From contig DXUR01000081.1 of the NCBI GenBank assembly GCA_019417795.1, forward strand, positions 1 through 9,311: a stretch of DNA of 9,311 nt, given 5' to 3'. Shown here one piece after another: positions 1 through 7,259 of the stretch (position 1 is its first letter; each line of letters starts with the position of its first letter). Under the pieces are notes generated by a model. The model saw only the letters and a program-made list of their open reading frames with translations, was not told the DNA's origin and did no database searches. Position numbers and translations under genes: made by a program. The stretch is from Clostridiales bacterium (GTDB lineage: Bacteria > Bacillota_A > Clostridia > Oscillospirales > Oscillospiraceae).

Positions 1-1742
1 GTATTTCCGGGGCGTGTGCCGTTTACAAGCTGTACGCCGCTTAAATCCTCGGACGGGTTTGTGTCCGGGGAACCGCCGCCGAAAATGAGGGGCTTGTTCC
101 CGCTGGTTTCCAAGTACACCCGGAACATTTCAAGCTGCTCCGGCGTGAGTAACCCCGGCGCAAGCTCGGATATGGGCTTGTTCTCCAGCTTGACGTTGAG
201 AATGTAATAGTTATAGGCTACGTCTACCTCGTATTCGTAGGTTTCCGTAGAGGTTTCCCCCGTTACCGGGTCGGTGATTGTCCGCGTCCCTTTCCGGGTT
301 TCCGTGCGGTGGCGTACCTCCACTTCCTCCGTGAGAGTGAGGGTATATTGCAGCGCAAAGATACGCTCTATTTCTGCCTGTGCCGTTGCCGGGGTATAGG
401 TCTGTAAAAGCGCGGTAAGGTAGGACGCTAATTCATGGGGGTTATGCCCGATACTGTCAAGGTCATAGCGGTACTCGTCATAGCCGGGGTTGTCACGCTC
501 GATATTGTCAATCTCGCGTTGCAGCTCCGTTTCCAGTGCCGCATAGTTGTTTTCCACGGCGACTAAATCCGCGTCCTCCGACGTGTAGGAAGTCCCGACA
601 ATGCCGTTTACCATGCCGGAAAACATAGCACCGCAAGAGGACAGCGCGGAAGATACCATGATGAAAAGCAGCAGCGCACCTATGGCGATACAGACACCCG
701 CCGGGTGCCGCCCTACAAATGCGACAGCTTTCTTTGTTTCCTCTGCGGTCTTTTTCGCGGCTTTTCTTGTGTTCTCCGCTGCGTTCTTGACAGACTTTGC
801 GCCCTGTGCCTTGACGGTCTTTGCATACTGCTTTTTGATACGCTGCTTCTGCATATACCGGGAGAACGGATTGGACGCGGCGATCTGCGGGTTGTCGTGG
901 AGTGCCTTTTGGTAGAGGTAATTGGCGTTTGCCTTTTCCGCTGCCTTTTCAGCCTTTGCCGCCGCCCGGTAGGGTTTGAGCTTGTGGCTGTGGTAGCCCT
1001 CCTTGATCTTCCTTGCCCCGTACTTCGCGCCTTTCTCCGCTAATTCCTCGGATTTGTGCGCACCCTCCACGCCGGAATTGTCCTTTTCCACGGAATGTAC
1101 CTTGTTATGGACGAAAATACCCGCTTCCTGCGCGGGGCGGGATAACGGGTTTTTATGTGCCTTGCCGCCGTTCATTGGCTTTTCCCGTTCCTCGAAACGT
1201 AGGCGGGTCTTGCCTTTCCCGGTGGTTTCGTCAAAGGTACGTTCCTTGACAAGTTTCTTTTCTTTTGGGATTTTCGCCCTCGCTTCGTCCAGCCTGTCAG
1301 CGGCTTTGTCGGATTTTTTGATGTATCTTTCCAGCTCCGGCGTTGCCCGTTCTTCCTCGGTGAATTGCAGCCGGGAAGTGTGGGCGCGGCTTTCGGCTTC
1401 TGCCTGTGCTTTCCTTGCCGCCTTTTTGCTGGCGTTGCGGGTGTGCGCCCCGTCGATATGCTCTAAGACGCGCTCGGCGGTTCCCGTGTCCTGTGCGGCT
1501 TCCGTCCCCGGCGCATGGGGCAGGGGCGGCGCGTTGGGGGAAATATCCGGCGCGGGATTGCCCGGTATGGGCTGCGCTGCCTGTGCGTCCTGTGCCGCCT
1601 GTTGCTCCGGGGTTTTATTGAGGGCAGCTTCCCGCGCCCGTTTACTGATACGCTTTTGTTTCCCGGTAGCCGCGTTTACTTCGATAGCCCCGTCACGGGT
1701 CATTTTCTGCGTGATCTTGTCACGGGCTTTGTACTGCTTCAT
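1..1742 (-). CDS. Conjugation-associated C40/NlpC-P60-type cell wall hydrolase, N-terminal 580 residues (3' end truncated by window)
   Basis: The gene starts at ATG 1740-1742 behind a strong GGAGGTG site (1750-1756) with 7-nt spacing, and runs off position 1 without a stop. The first ~340 residues are hydrophilic and rich in Lys, Ala and Glu. They include the stretch KDNSGVEGAHKSEELAEKG, which I recall from the CD1107/CD1108-like C40 peptidase family proteins of Tn1549-type elements. One membrane segment follows at about residues 345-366 (VCIAIGALLLFIMVSSAL). The rest up to residue 580 would be outside the membrane. In this family the C-terminus carries the NlpC/P60 (C40) or lysozyme-like catalytic domain that cuts peptidoglycan locally for channel assembly; that domain lies beyond the window and is not seen. 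The start overlaps the 3' end of the upstream methyltransferase by 23 bp, which suggests translational coupling. Topology (N-in, C-out) is inferred. Confidence 0.88.
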   Translation of the reverse strand, partial: MKQYKARDKITQKMTRDGAIEVNAATGKQKRISKRAREAALNKTPEQQAAQDAQAAQPIPGNPAPDISPNAPPLPHAPGTEAAQDTGTAERVLEHIDGAHTRNASKKAARKAQAEAESRAHTSRLQFTEEERATPELERYIKKSDKAADRLDEARAKIPKEKKLVKERTFDETTGKGKTRLRFEEREKPMNGGKAHKNPLSRPAQEAGIFVHNKVHSVEKDNSGVEGAHKSEELAEKGAKYGARKIKEGYHSHKLKPYRAAAKAEKAAEKANANYLYQKALHDNPQIAASNPFSRYMQKQRIKKQYAKTVKAQGAKSVKNAAENTRKAAKKTAEETKKAVAFVGRHPAGVCIAIGALLLFIMVSSALSSCGAMFSGMVNGIVGTSYTSEDADLVAVENNYAALETELQREIDNIERDNPGYDEYRYDLDSIGHNPHELASYLTALLQTYTPATAQAEIERIFALQYTLTLTEEVEVRHRTETRKGTRTITDPVTGETSTETYEYEVDVAYNYYILNVKLENKPISELAPGLLTPEQLEMFRVYLETSGNKPLIFGGGSPDTNPSEDLSGVQLVNGTRPGN

Positions 1743-2562
1743 GGTCTGTCACCTCCGATCTGCGCCCAAAAAGGCGCGAAATTGAATATTGTTGCTTCCT
1801 GCAATCATGCTGTGTAAATGAAATACGCTCCTTTTTCAGCCGTGGCAGAATGATATGTTTTACATAGGTTTCATTGGTTTCAGCAGCGATAAAGTAACGG
1901 TCATGTTTGGCACACGGGACAATCTCGCTTCCCGAACCTGCAAAGGGAATAACAATCAGATCCCCCGCCTTGCTGCTTGCAAGTATCATTCTTTCTGCCA
2001 GCTTTTCCGGCTTTTGTGTGGGGTGCCCCGTTGATTCCCTGTAATTGGGCATAATCCTTGAACATTCCCACACATTCCCGCAGGACTTTCCTTTTGGATT
2101 TTTCCGTTTGTCCTTTTCCCCGCCCTCATCATAAGGAACGCGGATAGCGTCTATGTTGATTTCATGCAGGGGGTTACTGTAAAACCACAAAAATTCTGTT
2201 TCATTCCGATAGGCTGCTTTTGCGGGTCGCCCTGTCCTGTAATTCCATACAATCAGATTCCGCTTGATCCAGTCAAATTTATCCAAGACTTCAACGGATA
2301 ACTTGTCGATCATCTGGCTGCTTCCCCAACAGTAAAATGCTCCCGTAGGCTTTAGGATTCTGTAACATTCCCTTACCCATTCCGTACACCATGCAAGGTA
2401 TTCCGAAACGGTCTGAAAAACAAAATCAAAATCACCTTTTATGCGGTAGTAGGGCGGGTCAGCAATTATTAAATCCACACTCCTTTCCGGCAGTACCCGC
2501 AGTACCTCTATACAGTCAGCGCGATAAATACAGTTCTTTTTTAGTTGTTCGACATTTAACAT
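1720..2562 (-). CDS. Beta-class N6-adenine (N4/N6) DNA methyltransferase, orphan
   Basis: This 280-residue protein has the N6_N4_Mtase (PF01555-type) layout. The catalytic motif IV DPPY is at residues 35-38, followed by the target-recognition region, HPTQKP at 180-185, and the SAM-binding motif FAGSG at 207-211. The order IV-TRD-I defines the beta class, and DPPY favours adenine-N6 methylation of DNA. Motif I is slightly off-type: IPFAGSGSE replaces the common DPFxGSGT, so the leading acid is missing. The start is ATG 2560-2562, with AGAGG (2568-2572) 5 nt upstream, 32 bp after the virB4 stop. Its last 23 bp overlap the next gene, whose RBS lies inside it. Sampled lines are about 40-47% GC, against about 58-60% in virB4, so it looks like a later insertion into the operon. 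No restriction endonuclease is seen nearby. Target sequence is unknown. Confidence 0.88.
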   Translation of the reverse strand: MLNVEQLKKNCIYRADCIEVLRVLPERSVDLIIADPPYYRIKGDFDFVFQTVSEYLAWCTEWVRECYRILKPTGAFYCWGSSQMIDKLSVEVLDKFDWIKRNLIVWNYRTGRPAKAAYRNETEFLWFYSNPLHEINIDAIRVPYDEGGEKDKRKNPKGKSCGNVWECSRIMPNYRESTGHPTQKPEKLAERMILASSKAGDLIVIPFAGSGSEIVPCAKHDRYFIAAETNETYVKHIILPRLKKERISFTQHDCRKQQYSISRLFGRRSEVTDHEAVQSP

Positions 2563-2594
2563 TCATACCTCTTTTCCGCTTTTTACAAGGGCAT

Positions 2595-5015
2595 TTACGC
2601 GCCGCTCACTTCCTCCGGCTTCGTCGTCATAACGCGGTACAGCTCGGTATCTTTCGGGAAGCGGTCTATAAAGGGCAGAATGACGTTGCCATAGAATAAA
2701 AGCCCCTCGCCCGCTTCGGAATGGGTGACATAGCTCATTTGCTGCGGGGAGATATTGAGCTGCTTTGCAAGGATAGCCCGGTCGCCCGCCGCCTGATTGA
2801 GCATGAGGACAAAATCACTGTTTTCAAAGATGTTCTCTACCTCGCGGGAAGCAAGCAAATCTTTGACATTCTGTGTGATTGCCGTGGGTATGCCGCCCCA
2901 TTTTCTGAAACGCTTCCAAATCTCCACGGAATAGGCGGCGGTCTGCTCGTCTTTCAAAAGCAAATGAAATTCGTCCATAAAATACCTTGTGGATTTCTTC
3001 GCCGCACGGTTCACGGTGACGCGGTTCCACACTTGATCTTGAACAATAAGCATACCCAGCTTTTTGAGCTGCTTCCCAAGCTGTTTAATGTCAAAGCAGA
3101 CAAGGCGGTTGTTCAGTTCCACGTTGGTACGGTGGTTAAAGACGTTAAGGCTCCCAGAAACGTAAAGCTCCAATGCCGCCGCGATACGCGCCGCTTCCGG
3201 CTCCGGCTGCTTCAAAAGCTCGTCGTAAAGGTCGCCCAAAATCGGCATTTTTGCCGGGTCGGGGGAAGCTAAAAACGGGCGGTACACGTTCCTAACGGCG
3301 CGGTCAATAACGGTCTTATCCACGGGCTGCAAGCCCTCCTTGCCGCCGACGATCAGCTCACAAAGGGAGAGGATAAAGTCGCTTTTCAGCGCAAGCGGGT
3401 TGTCGTCCTCGGAATAGTTGAGGTTTATATCCATAGGGTTGACGTAGTGTGTGCTGGTGGGGGAAAGCCTTATCACCTGTCCCTGTAACCTCTGCACAAG
3501 GGGGTAATACTCGGCTTCCGGGTCGCAGATAATGATGTCGTCGTCGGTAATGAGGAAAGCGTTTGTCATTTCCCGCTTTGCCGCAAAGGATTTTCCGCTT
3601 CCCGGCGTTCCCAAGATAAGCCCGTTGGGGTTTTTAAGCTGCTTGCGGTCGCAGAGTATCATGTTGTTGGAAAGGGCGTTCAGCCCATAGTAAAGGCTTG
3701 CTCCCCTCTGAAAAAGCTCCTGCGTGATAAAAGGGATAAAGATTGCCGTGCTGGAAGTCGTCAAGCCCCGCTGTATGGGGATAAGGTTCTCGCCGATAGG
3801 GACGCTTGACATAAGCCCCGCTTCCTGCTGGTAGTCAAGCCGGGTGAGGGCGCAGTTATATTTCTGTGCAATGCCCGCCGCCGCGAAAATGTCATTTTCC
3901 AGCTTCCGCTTCGTGTCTGCCATGTTCACCACAAGGAACGTAAGCAGAAACATACGCTCGTTACGGCTCTGTAAATCCTGCAAGAGATTTTTCGCTTCGC
4001 CGCCAAAAGTGGCAAGGTCAGACGGTATTATATCCATGTCGTACCCGGCGCGGACGGCTTTCTTCTGTTCCTCGATCTTCATTTTGTCAAGGTCGGTGAT
4101 CTTGCGCTTTACCGTCTTGATTGCTTCCGTCTGGTCGATACTGTGGATATGCAGATTGACGATCACGCCCGTTTCAAGGTCTAACATATCCGCAAGCATA
4201 CGGTCGTTTAACTCCGGCGCAAGTATCTGTAAGAACGAAACCGCGCCGATCTTTTTCCCCATGCGGAAATACCGCCCCTCGCCAAAACGGAATGAGGGCG
4301 GGGCGATAAAGTCCTTTGTGGTAAGCCCGGACGGGGCAAGCCATGAGAAATCAAAATGGAACGGCTCTCCCTCCGGGTGGAATACCCCGTGCATGGTCTG
4401 TAAGCGTTCATACCCGGTCATAGGTCGGGCAGATACCCCCAGCACCTTGAAATTGTTCAGTATGTCCGTTTCGATACGGGAAAGCCGGGATTTTGCCGCG
4501 CCCAAGTTGTCGGCTTCAATGCTGAACGTGATATATTTGTGCTTCACAAGCCCGTTGTTCCCTTTGGAAAGCTGGCTTTTCAGCATATCCCCGTATTCCG
4601 TGCGGATAGAGTTGAAAGCGTCGTCCTGTGCCGGAATGTTGATCGCCTTTTCTGCTTCCTCCCGCTGCGTCCCTTGATTGATGAAAGAGAGCTGCACCGA
4701 TACGGAAGCGTCAAAGTAGTTGAGGAAGTCGCACCAGTTCTCAAAAATGGCGGTCTTGTCGTCTGCCTGTGCAAGCTGGTAGTTTATATCCTCAAAGACT
4801 ATGCTCTTGCTGTATTTCTTTTCCGTTATCCGGCATATCCCGTCCGGGTACAGGTTGATGTAGGGGATCGTCTGCTGGGCGGTGTGCGCCTTTCCGTCCC
4901 CCTTTGCCTGTCTGATAATGGCGGCGATCTGCTTCTTTTCGCTGCGGGTCAGCTTCCGCTTAGTTCCGGGGCTTTTTCCCGGTGCGCCGCCTTTGGCTGT
5001 TGTTTCCTTTGACAA
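2595..5015 (-). CDS. virB4: VirB4/TraE-type conjugation ATPase
   Basis: This is the 806-residue hexameric ATPase that powers the type IV secretion channel at the inner face of the membrane. Counting from the chosen TTG start (5013-5015), Walker A GTPGSGKS is at 469-476, IICDPEAEY at 495-503, Walker B RYFMDE ends at D681-E682, and the TAITQN motif is at 711-716. Its length fits full-size VirB4 proteins of Tn1549-type elements. The frame is open upstream to another TTG at 5105, but that would add 30 residues overlapping prgI with no family resemblance. The TTG at 5015 is preceded by a perfect AAGGAGG at 9-nt spacing, and translation from it begins MSKETTAKGG. The chosen gene overlaps the prgI 3' end by 56 bp. 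The downstream methyltransferase starts 32 bp after the TAA. No damage is visible. Confidence 0.96.
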   Translation of the reverse strand: MSKETTAKGGAPGKSPGTKRKLTRSEKKQIAAIIRQAKGDGKAHTAQQTIPYINLYPDGICRITEKKYSKSIVFEDINYQLAQADDKTAIFENWCDFLNYFDASVSVQLSFINQGTQREEAEKAINIPAQDDAFNSIRTEYGDMLKSQLSKGNNGLVKHKYITFSIEADNLGAAKSRLSRIETDILNNFKVLGVSARPMTGYERLQTMHGVFHPEGEPFHFDFSWLAPSGLTTKDFIAPPSFRFGEGRYFRMGKKIGAVSFLQILAPELNDRMLADMLDLETGVIVNLHIHSIDQTEAIKTVKRKITDLDKMKIEEQKKAVRAGYDMDIIPSDLATFGGEAKNLLQDLQSRNERMFLLTFLVVNMADTKRKLENDIFAAAGIAQKYNCALTRLDYQQEAGLMSSVPIGENLIPIQRGLTTSSTAIFIPFITQELFQRGASLYYGLNALSNNMILCDRKQLKNPNGLILGTPGSGKSFAAKREMTNAFLITDDDIIICDPEAEYYPLVQRLQGQVIRLSPTSTHYVNPMDINLNYSEDDNPLALKSDFILSLCELIVGGKEGLQPVDKTVIDRAVRNVYRPFLASPDPAKMPILGDLYDELLKQPEPEAARIAAALELYVSGSLNVFNHRTNVELNNRLVCFDIKQLGKQLKKLGMLIVQDQVWNRVTVNRAAKKSTRYFMDEFHLLLKDEQTAAYSVEIWKRFRKWGGIPTAITQNVKDLLASREVENIFENSDFVLMLNQAAGDRAILAKQLNISPQQMSYVTHSEAGEGLLFYGNVILPFIDRFPKDTELYRVMTTKPEEVSGA

Positions 5016-5367
5016 TCGTGAATACCTCCTTTTCCAGTTTCCGCTGCTTCTCCAAGACAGCGTATAAATTCTGCGTCTGATAGGGTCGCTCCTTTGGTCG
5101 GACAAACTTTGTCTGAATGATGTTCTTCACCACGACTTCAAGGGGCTGTCCGTGTTTCTCGTACATTGCCATGAGGAAGCAGGGGAGCATGACGACGATC
5201 ATCACGAACGACGCTGCGCTGGTTCCCGTGCTGTCCTTTAGCAAGAAAAAAAGCGGCAAGCCCACGATAAGGGCTACCGCAAAACAAATGATCTGCCGCT
5301 TCGTAAGGTTGAAAGCGACTTTCGTTTTGATCTTTGATAAATCCTTTGGTACGGGTACATACGCCAT
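4960..5367 (-). CDS. prgI: PrgI family membrane protein of the conjugation channel
   Basis: This 135-residue protein begins MAYVPVPKDL. It has two membrane segments at about residues 25-44 and 50-69, followed by a basic cytoplasmic tail. This is the PrgI layout of Gram-positive conjugation systems, where the small protein sits next to VirB4 and is taken as a VirB3-like partner of it. The ATG (5365-5367) has AAGGAGG (5376-5382) at 8-nt spacing. The last ~19 residues, which are very basic and end GKKPRN, are encoded in the region shared with the start of virB4. The stop of the MT-A70 gene lies 19 bp upstream of the start. The VirB3-like role is known for the family; nothing beyond the membrane segments is visible here. 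Confidence 0.93.
   Translation of the reverse strand: MAYVPVPKDLSKIKTKVAFNLTKRQIICFAVALIVGLPLFFLLKDSTGTSAASFVMIVVMLPCFLMAMYEKHGQPLEVVVKNIIQTKFVRPKERPYQTQNLYAVLEKQRKLEKEVFTIVKGNNSQRRRTGKKPRN
5025..5031 (-). promoter_or_regulatory. Ribosome binding site that fixes the virB4 TTG start
   Basis: On the minus strand this reads AAGGAGG, 9 nt before TTG 5015. It lies inside the prgI coding sequence. The 30-codon longer alternative start has no comparable site and would overlap prgI further. Confidence 0.85.
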
Positions 5368-5386
5368 ACCGAAAACCTCCTTTCTG

Positions 5387-5923
5387 TCAGAGTTCTATGC
5401 TGTTTTTGGTTTCATTCCCCCATGTGTCCCAGCCCGCCGTTTCCTGCCTTGCGAATAGCTCTATCCGGGGAATGTCGCCCATGAGGGCAACGATTTTGTC
5501 CCGTGTTATGTCCGGCTTTTTGCTGTGCTGCTCTATGGGAGAGATAATGAATTGATGAATACCCGCCGACTTGCGCTTTGGGTGTCCCCGTGTGGCAAGC
5601 AGACAGATTTCCGCATTTCCCCGCGTCCAAAATCCCAAGCCGTAAAACCATGTGTAAGACTTTTTATTGAGTTTCAGCCATACAAAGGCGGCGGTCTTAT
5701 AGGTAAAGCCCCAAGCCTTAATTAGCCGCAGGGCTTCGGGAAGCTGTGGGAATGTCGCCCACAAAAAAAGTGCGCTGTCCTCCGCTGCAAGGTCAGCCAC
5801 GGGGAGCGCACAAAGTTCCTCTATACTCATGGTCGGGTAGTGGTGTTCTGCCGCGCCGGAAAGCCGCTTCTGTGCGTACTTCCACGGGGGATCGGCGTAG
5901 ATTATGCCGTATTTCTTTTCAAT
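5387..5923 (-). CDS. MT-A70 family adenine-N6 DNA methyltransferase, probable AUU start
   Basis: The protein has the MT-A70 catalytic motif DPPW within YGIIYADPPW, then SALFLWAT, the stretch GFWTRGNAEICLLATRG, and a C-terminal ELFARQETAGWDTWGNE typical of phage and element MT-A70 enzymes. It should methylate adenine in DNA using SAM. The start is unusual. The sequence carries a strong AAAGGAGG, and the only codon at suitable distance (11 nt after AGGAGG) is ATT at 5921-5923, giving a 178-residue product with DPPW at 11-14, where related proteins have it. A TTG at 5957-5959 gives 190 residues but has only a weak GGGG upstream and would put the good RBS inside the gene. No ATG or GTG fits. The frame stays open further upstream, but that stretch is better explained by the overlapping 59-codon ORF. 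The 5' end overlaps that ORF by 22 bp; prgI follows after 19 bp. Confidence 0.85.
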   Translation of the reverse strand: MEKKYGIIYADPPWKYAQKRLSGAAEHHYPTMSIEELCALPVADLAAEDSALFLWATFPQLPEALRLIKAWGFTYKTAAFVWLKLNKKSYTWFYGLGFWTRGNAEICLLATRGHPKRKSAGIHQFIISPIEQHSKKPDITRDKIVALMGDIPRIELFARQETAGWDTWGNETKNSIEL

Positions 5924-6081
5924 GGTTTCTTGTCCCTCCTTTCTGTGTGCTTCCTGCAATCCCCATAAAAGGTAATCAAGGCAAAGGTCAATTTCTGCCC
6001 TTTGCCTGTCCCTATGGTATGGGGTTCCTCCCGCGTCAAGGTCGGGTCGTATTTTCGCCGCTTCGCTCTGAAAATCTCCAC
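5902..6081 (-). CDS. Small basic hypothetical protein (59 codons)
   Basis: This frame starts with GTG (6079-6081) and ends with TAA, filling the gap between the VirB6-like gene and the methyltransferase. The product begins VEIFRAKRRKYDPTLTREEP, carries GTGKGQKLTFALITFYGDCRKH in its middle, and ends in a very basic tail. AAAGGAG (6095-6101) overlaps the TAA of the VirB6-like gene and stands 13 nt before the GTG, which is somewhat far. The composition is protein-like: a hydrophobic core LTFALITFYG between charged ends. The 3' end contains the methyltransferase RBS and overlaps that gene by 22 bp, as expected for a translationally coupled pair. Function is unknown. The competing reading, an extended methyltransferase N-terminus in another frame over the same bases, has no start codon with an RBS. 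Confidence 0.6.
   Translation of the reverse strand: MEIFRAKRRKYDPTLTREEPHTIGTGKGQKLTFALITFYGDCRKHTERRDKKPLKRNTA
5935..5943 (-). promoter_or_regulatory. Ribosome binding site of the MT-A70 gene
   Basis: The minus strand reads AGAAAGGAGGG around here, the best RBS in the 140 bp between the VirB6-like gene and the methyltransferase. It lies 11 nt before ATT 5923 and downstream of the alternative TTG 5959, so it argues for the AUU start. Confidence 0.6.
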
Positions 6082-6099
6082 CCTGCCCTTGACACTCCT

Positions 6100-6969
6100 T
6101 TAGTGCGCCGCGAAAATTGACTTTGCAAGTGCGCCGGATTTGAACAGGGAAAAGCAGAGGATAACCGTATATGCCGCAAGGGAAAATATCGCGCTGTGTA
6201 AGTTATCCGCTACAACCATGCTGTTTACAAGGACGGCGTAAATGCCGACGCACACCATAATGAGGAAGCCTTGAAAACCGATAGCGAACAGGGATTTTAA
6301 GTAGTTGTTTCCGATCTGCCCCCATTCCCGGTTTGTCATTGTTGCAAATGGGATAGGCGATACAGAACAGTAAAGGTAAATTTCTATCATGCGCCCGTAG
6401 AGGATAACCGTTATCAATACAGACATGATTTTCATGCACAAGCTCACAAGGCTTGTTTCCATAACCAACAATAGAAGTTCGGGGATTTCCATTGCGTCAA
6501 GCCCGGACTGCATGGAAGCAAGGGCAGCGGCAACATCAATGTTTGTGCTGCCGCTTATCACCCCTGCCGCGCCGGAAACGACGTGCTGCGCAACGTCAAA
6601 GACTGCCATAGTAATATCAAAGGTGTGGGTGACAAGGTACACCGCCACCCACGCCTTGAAAAACCACTTGAAAAACATAAATGTGTCAACGTCGTGCATA
6701 TTGTTCTTTTCCGTCACCATGCTGATAAGCTCCACGCATAGGACGTAGGTAATGACAAGCCCCGCAATGGGTACGATCACATTCTCCGATAACGTGCGTA
6801 TCATGTTGAATATGCCCGCGTTCCAGCCCTGCGGGGTCTGCCCTACCTCGGCGGCGATAGTGCCGACTTTCTCGTTTACGTCCCCGAACATAGTTGACAG
6901 GTTCCCGTTAATGGCTCCTATGAGGATTTCCTTTATCCATTCCGTGATCGCGTCAAGTATGCTCTGCAT
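6100..6969 (-). CDS. VirB6/TrbL-like polytopic conjugation channel protein
   Basis: This 289-residue protein has an amphipathic N-terminus (MQSILDAITEWIKEILIGAI) and about five hydrophobic segments at roughly residues 63-86, 103-126, 163-192, 222-250 and 258-277. Before the fourth comes the conserved-looking CSVSPIPFATMTN, a signature I associate with the TrbL/VirB6 family of clostridial elements. VirB6/TrbL proteins form the inner-membrane part of the DNA channel. The start ATG 6967-6969 lies 20 bp after the Maff2 stop. Its RBS is weak (CAGG about 9 nt upstream), unlike the neighbours, so translation may depend on ribosomes arriving from Maff2. The stop TAA overlaps the RBS of the next small ORF. 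Confidence 0.88.
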   Translation of the reverse strand: MQSILDAITEWIKEILIGAINGNLSTMFGDVNEKVGTIAAEVGQTPQGWNAGIFNMIRTLSENVIVPIAGLVITYVLCVELISMVTEKNNMHDVDTFMFFKWFFKAWVAVYLVTHTFDITMAVFDVAQHVVSGAAGVISGSTNIDVAAALASMQSGLDAMEIPELLLLVMETSLVSLCMKIMSVLITVILYGRMIEIYLYCSVSPIPFATMTNREWGQIGNNYLKSLFAIGFQGFLIMVCVGIYAVLVNSMVVADNLHSAIFSLAAYTVILCFSLFKSGALAKSIFAAH

Positions 6970-6989
6970 AAGCGTTTACCTGTTGCCGA

Positions 6990-7205
6990 TTAGGAGAACA
7001 GGTTTGCAAGCAGGGGTACAAGGGTCGTGCCGATCAGCGCAACGCCGCCGCCCGCCATGAGCTGCTTCATGCCCTGGCTTTTCGCGCCGGGGTTGTCGTT
7101 GCCGTAACCCTCCATGAGATTGACAACGCCCCAAATGCCAAGACCAGCCCCAAGAGCGATAACCAGTGTTTTCAAAACGCCTACTGCGGAAGTAAAAAAT
7201 GCCAT
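6990..7205 (-). CDS. Maff2 family small membrane protein
   Basis: The 71-residue product starts MAFFTSAVGVLKTL. It has two hydrophobic, Gly/Ala-rich segments at about residues 8-30 and 48-69, joined by a polar linker with GYGNDNPGAKSQGMKQ. This matches the Maff2 family found in Tn1549-type transfer operons. The ATG at 7203-7205 has AAAGGA (7213-7218) at 7-nt spacing. A start 13 codons upstream (7244) would place the RBS within the gene and add a polar leader, so I reject it. Size, two membrane segments and position just before the VirB6-like gene resemble mature VirB2/TrbC pilins. That role is an inference; no signal peptide is seen. Confidence 0.9.
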   Translation of the reverse strand: MAFFTSAVGVLKTLVIALGAGLGIWGVVNLMEGYGNDNPGAKSQGMKQLMAGGGVALIGTTLVPLLANLFS

Positions 7206-7220
7206 GATAAAATCCTTTCT

Positions 7221-7251
7221 GCCGCGTGTGCGGCTGTCCGTCAAGCGGACA
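7221..7251 (-). promoter_or_regulatory. Tandem short hairpins in the Maff2 leader
   Basis: Two abutting inverted repeats lie between the 53-codon ORF stop and the Maff2 RBS. They are GCCGC/GCGGC with a 4-nt loop (7221-7234) and TGTCCG/CGGACA with a 5-nt loop (7235-7251). In the operon transcript they end right at the Maff2 RBS. They could protect a processed 5' end or tune translation. No T-run follows, so they are not intrinsic terminators. Confidence 0.5.
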
Positions 7252-7259
7252 AAAGGCGG

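Noticed and set aside
1003..1785. 260-residue plus-strand open frame
   Set aside because: It lies opposite the C40-type gene, has no RBS, and its Ser/Ala/Cys-rich translation is typical of an antisense shadow of a GC-rich gene.
3844..4677. 277-residue plus-strand open frame
   Set aside because: It is antisense to virB4, which has clear Walker motifs and full length. No RBS or recognisable domain is present.
5919..5966. 15-codon ATG leader peptide before the MT-A70 gene
   Set aside because: It has no RBS, is very short, and lies within the better-supported 59-codon ORF in another frame.
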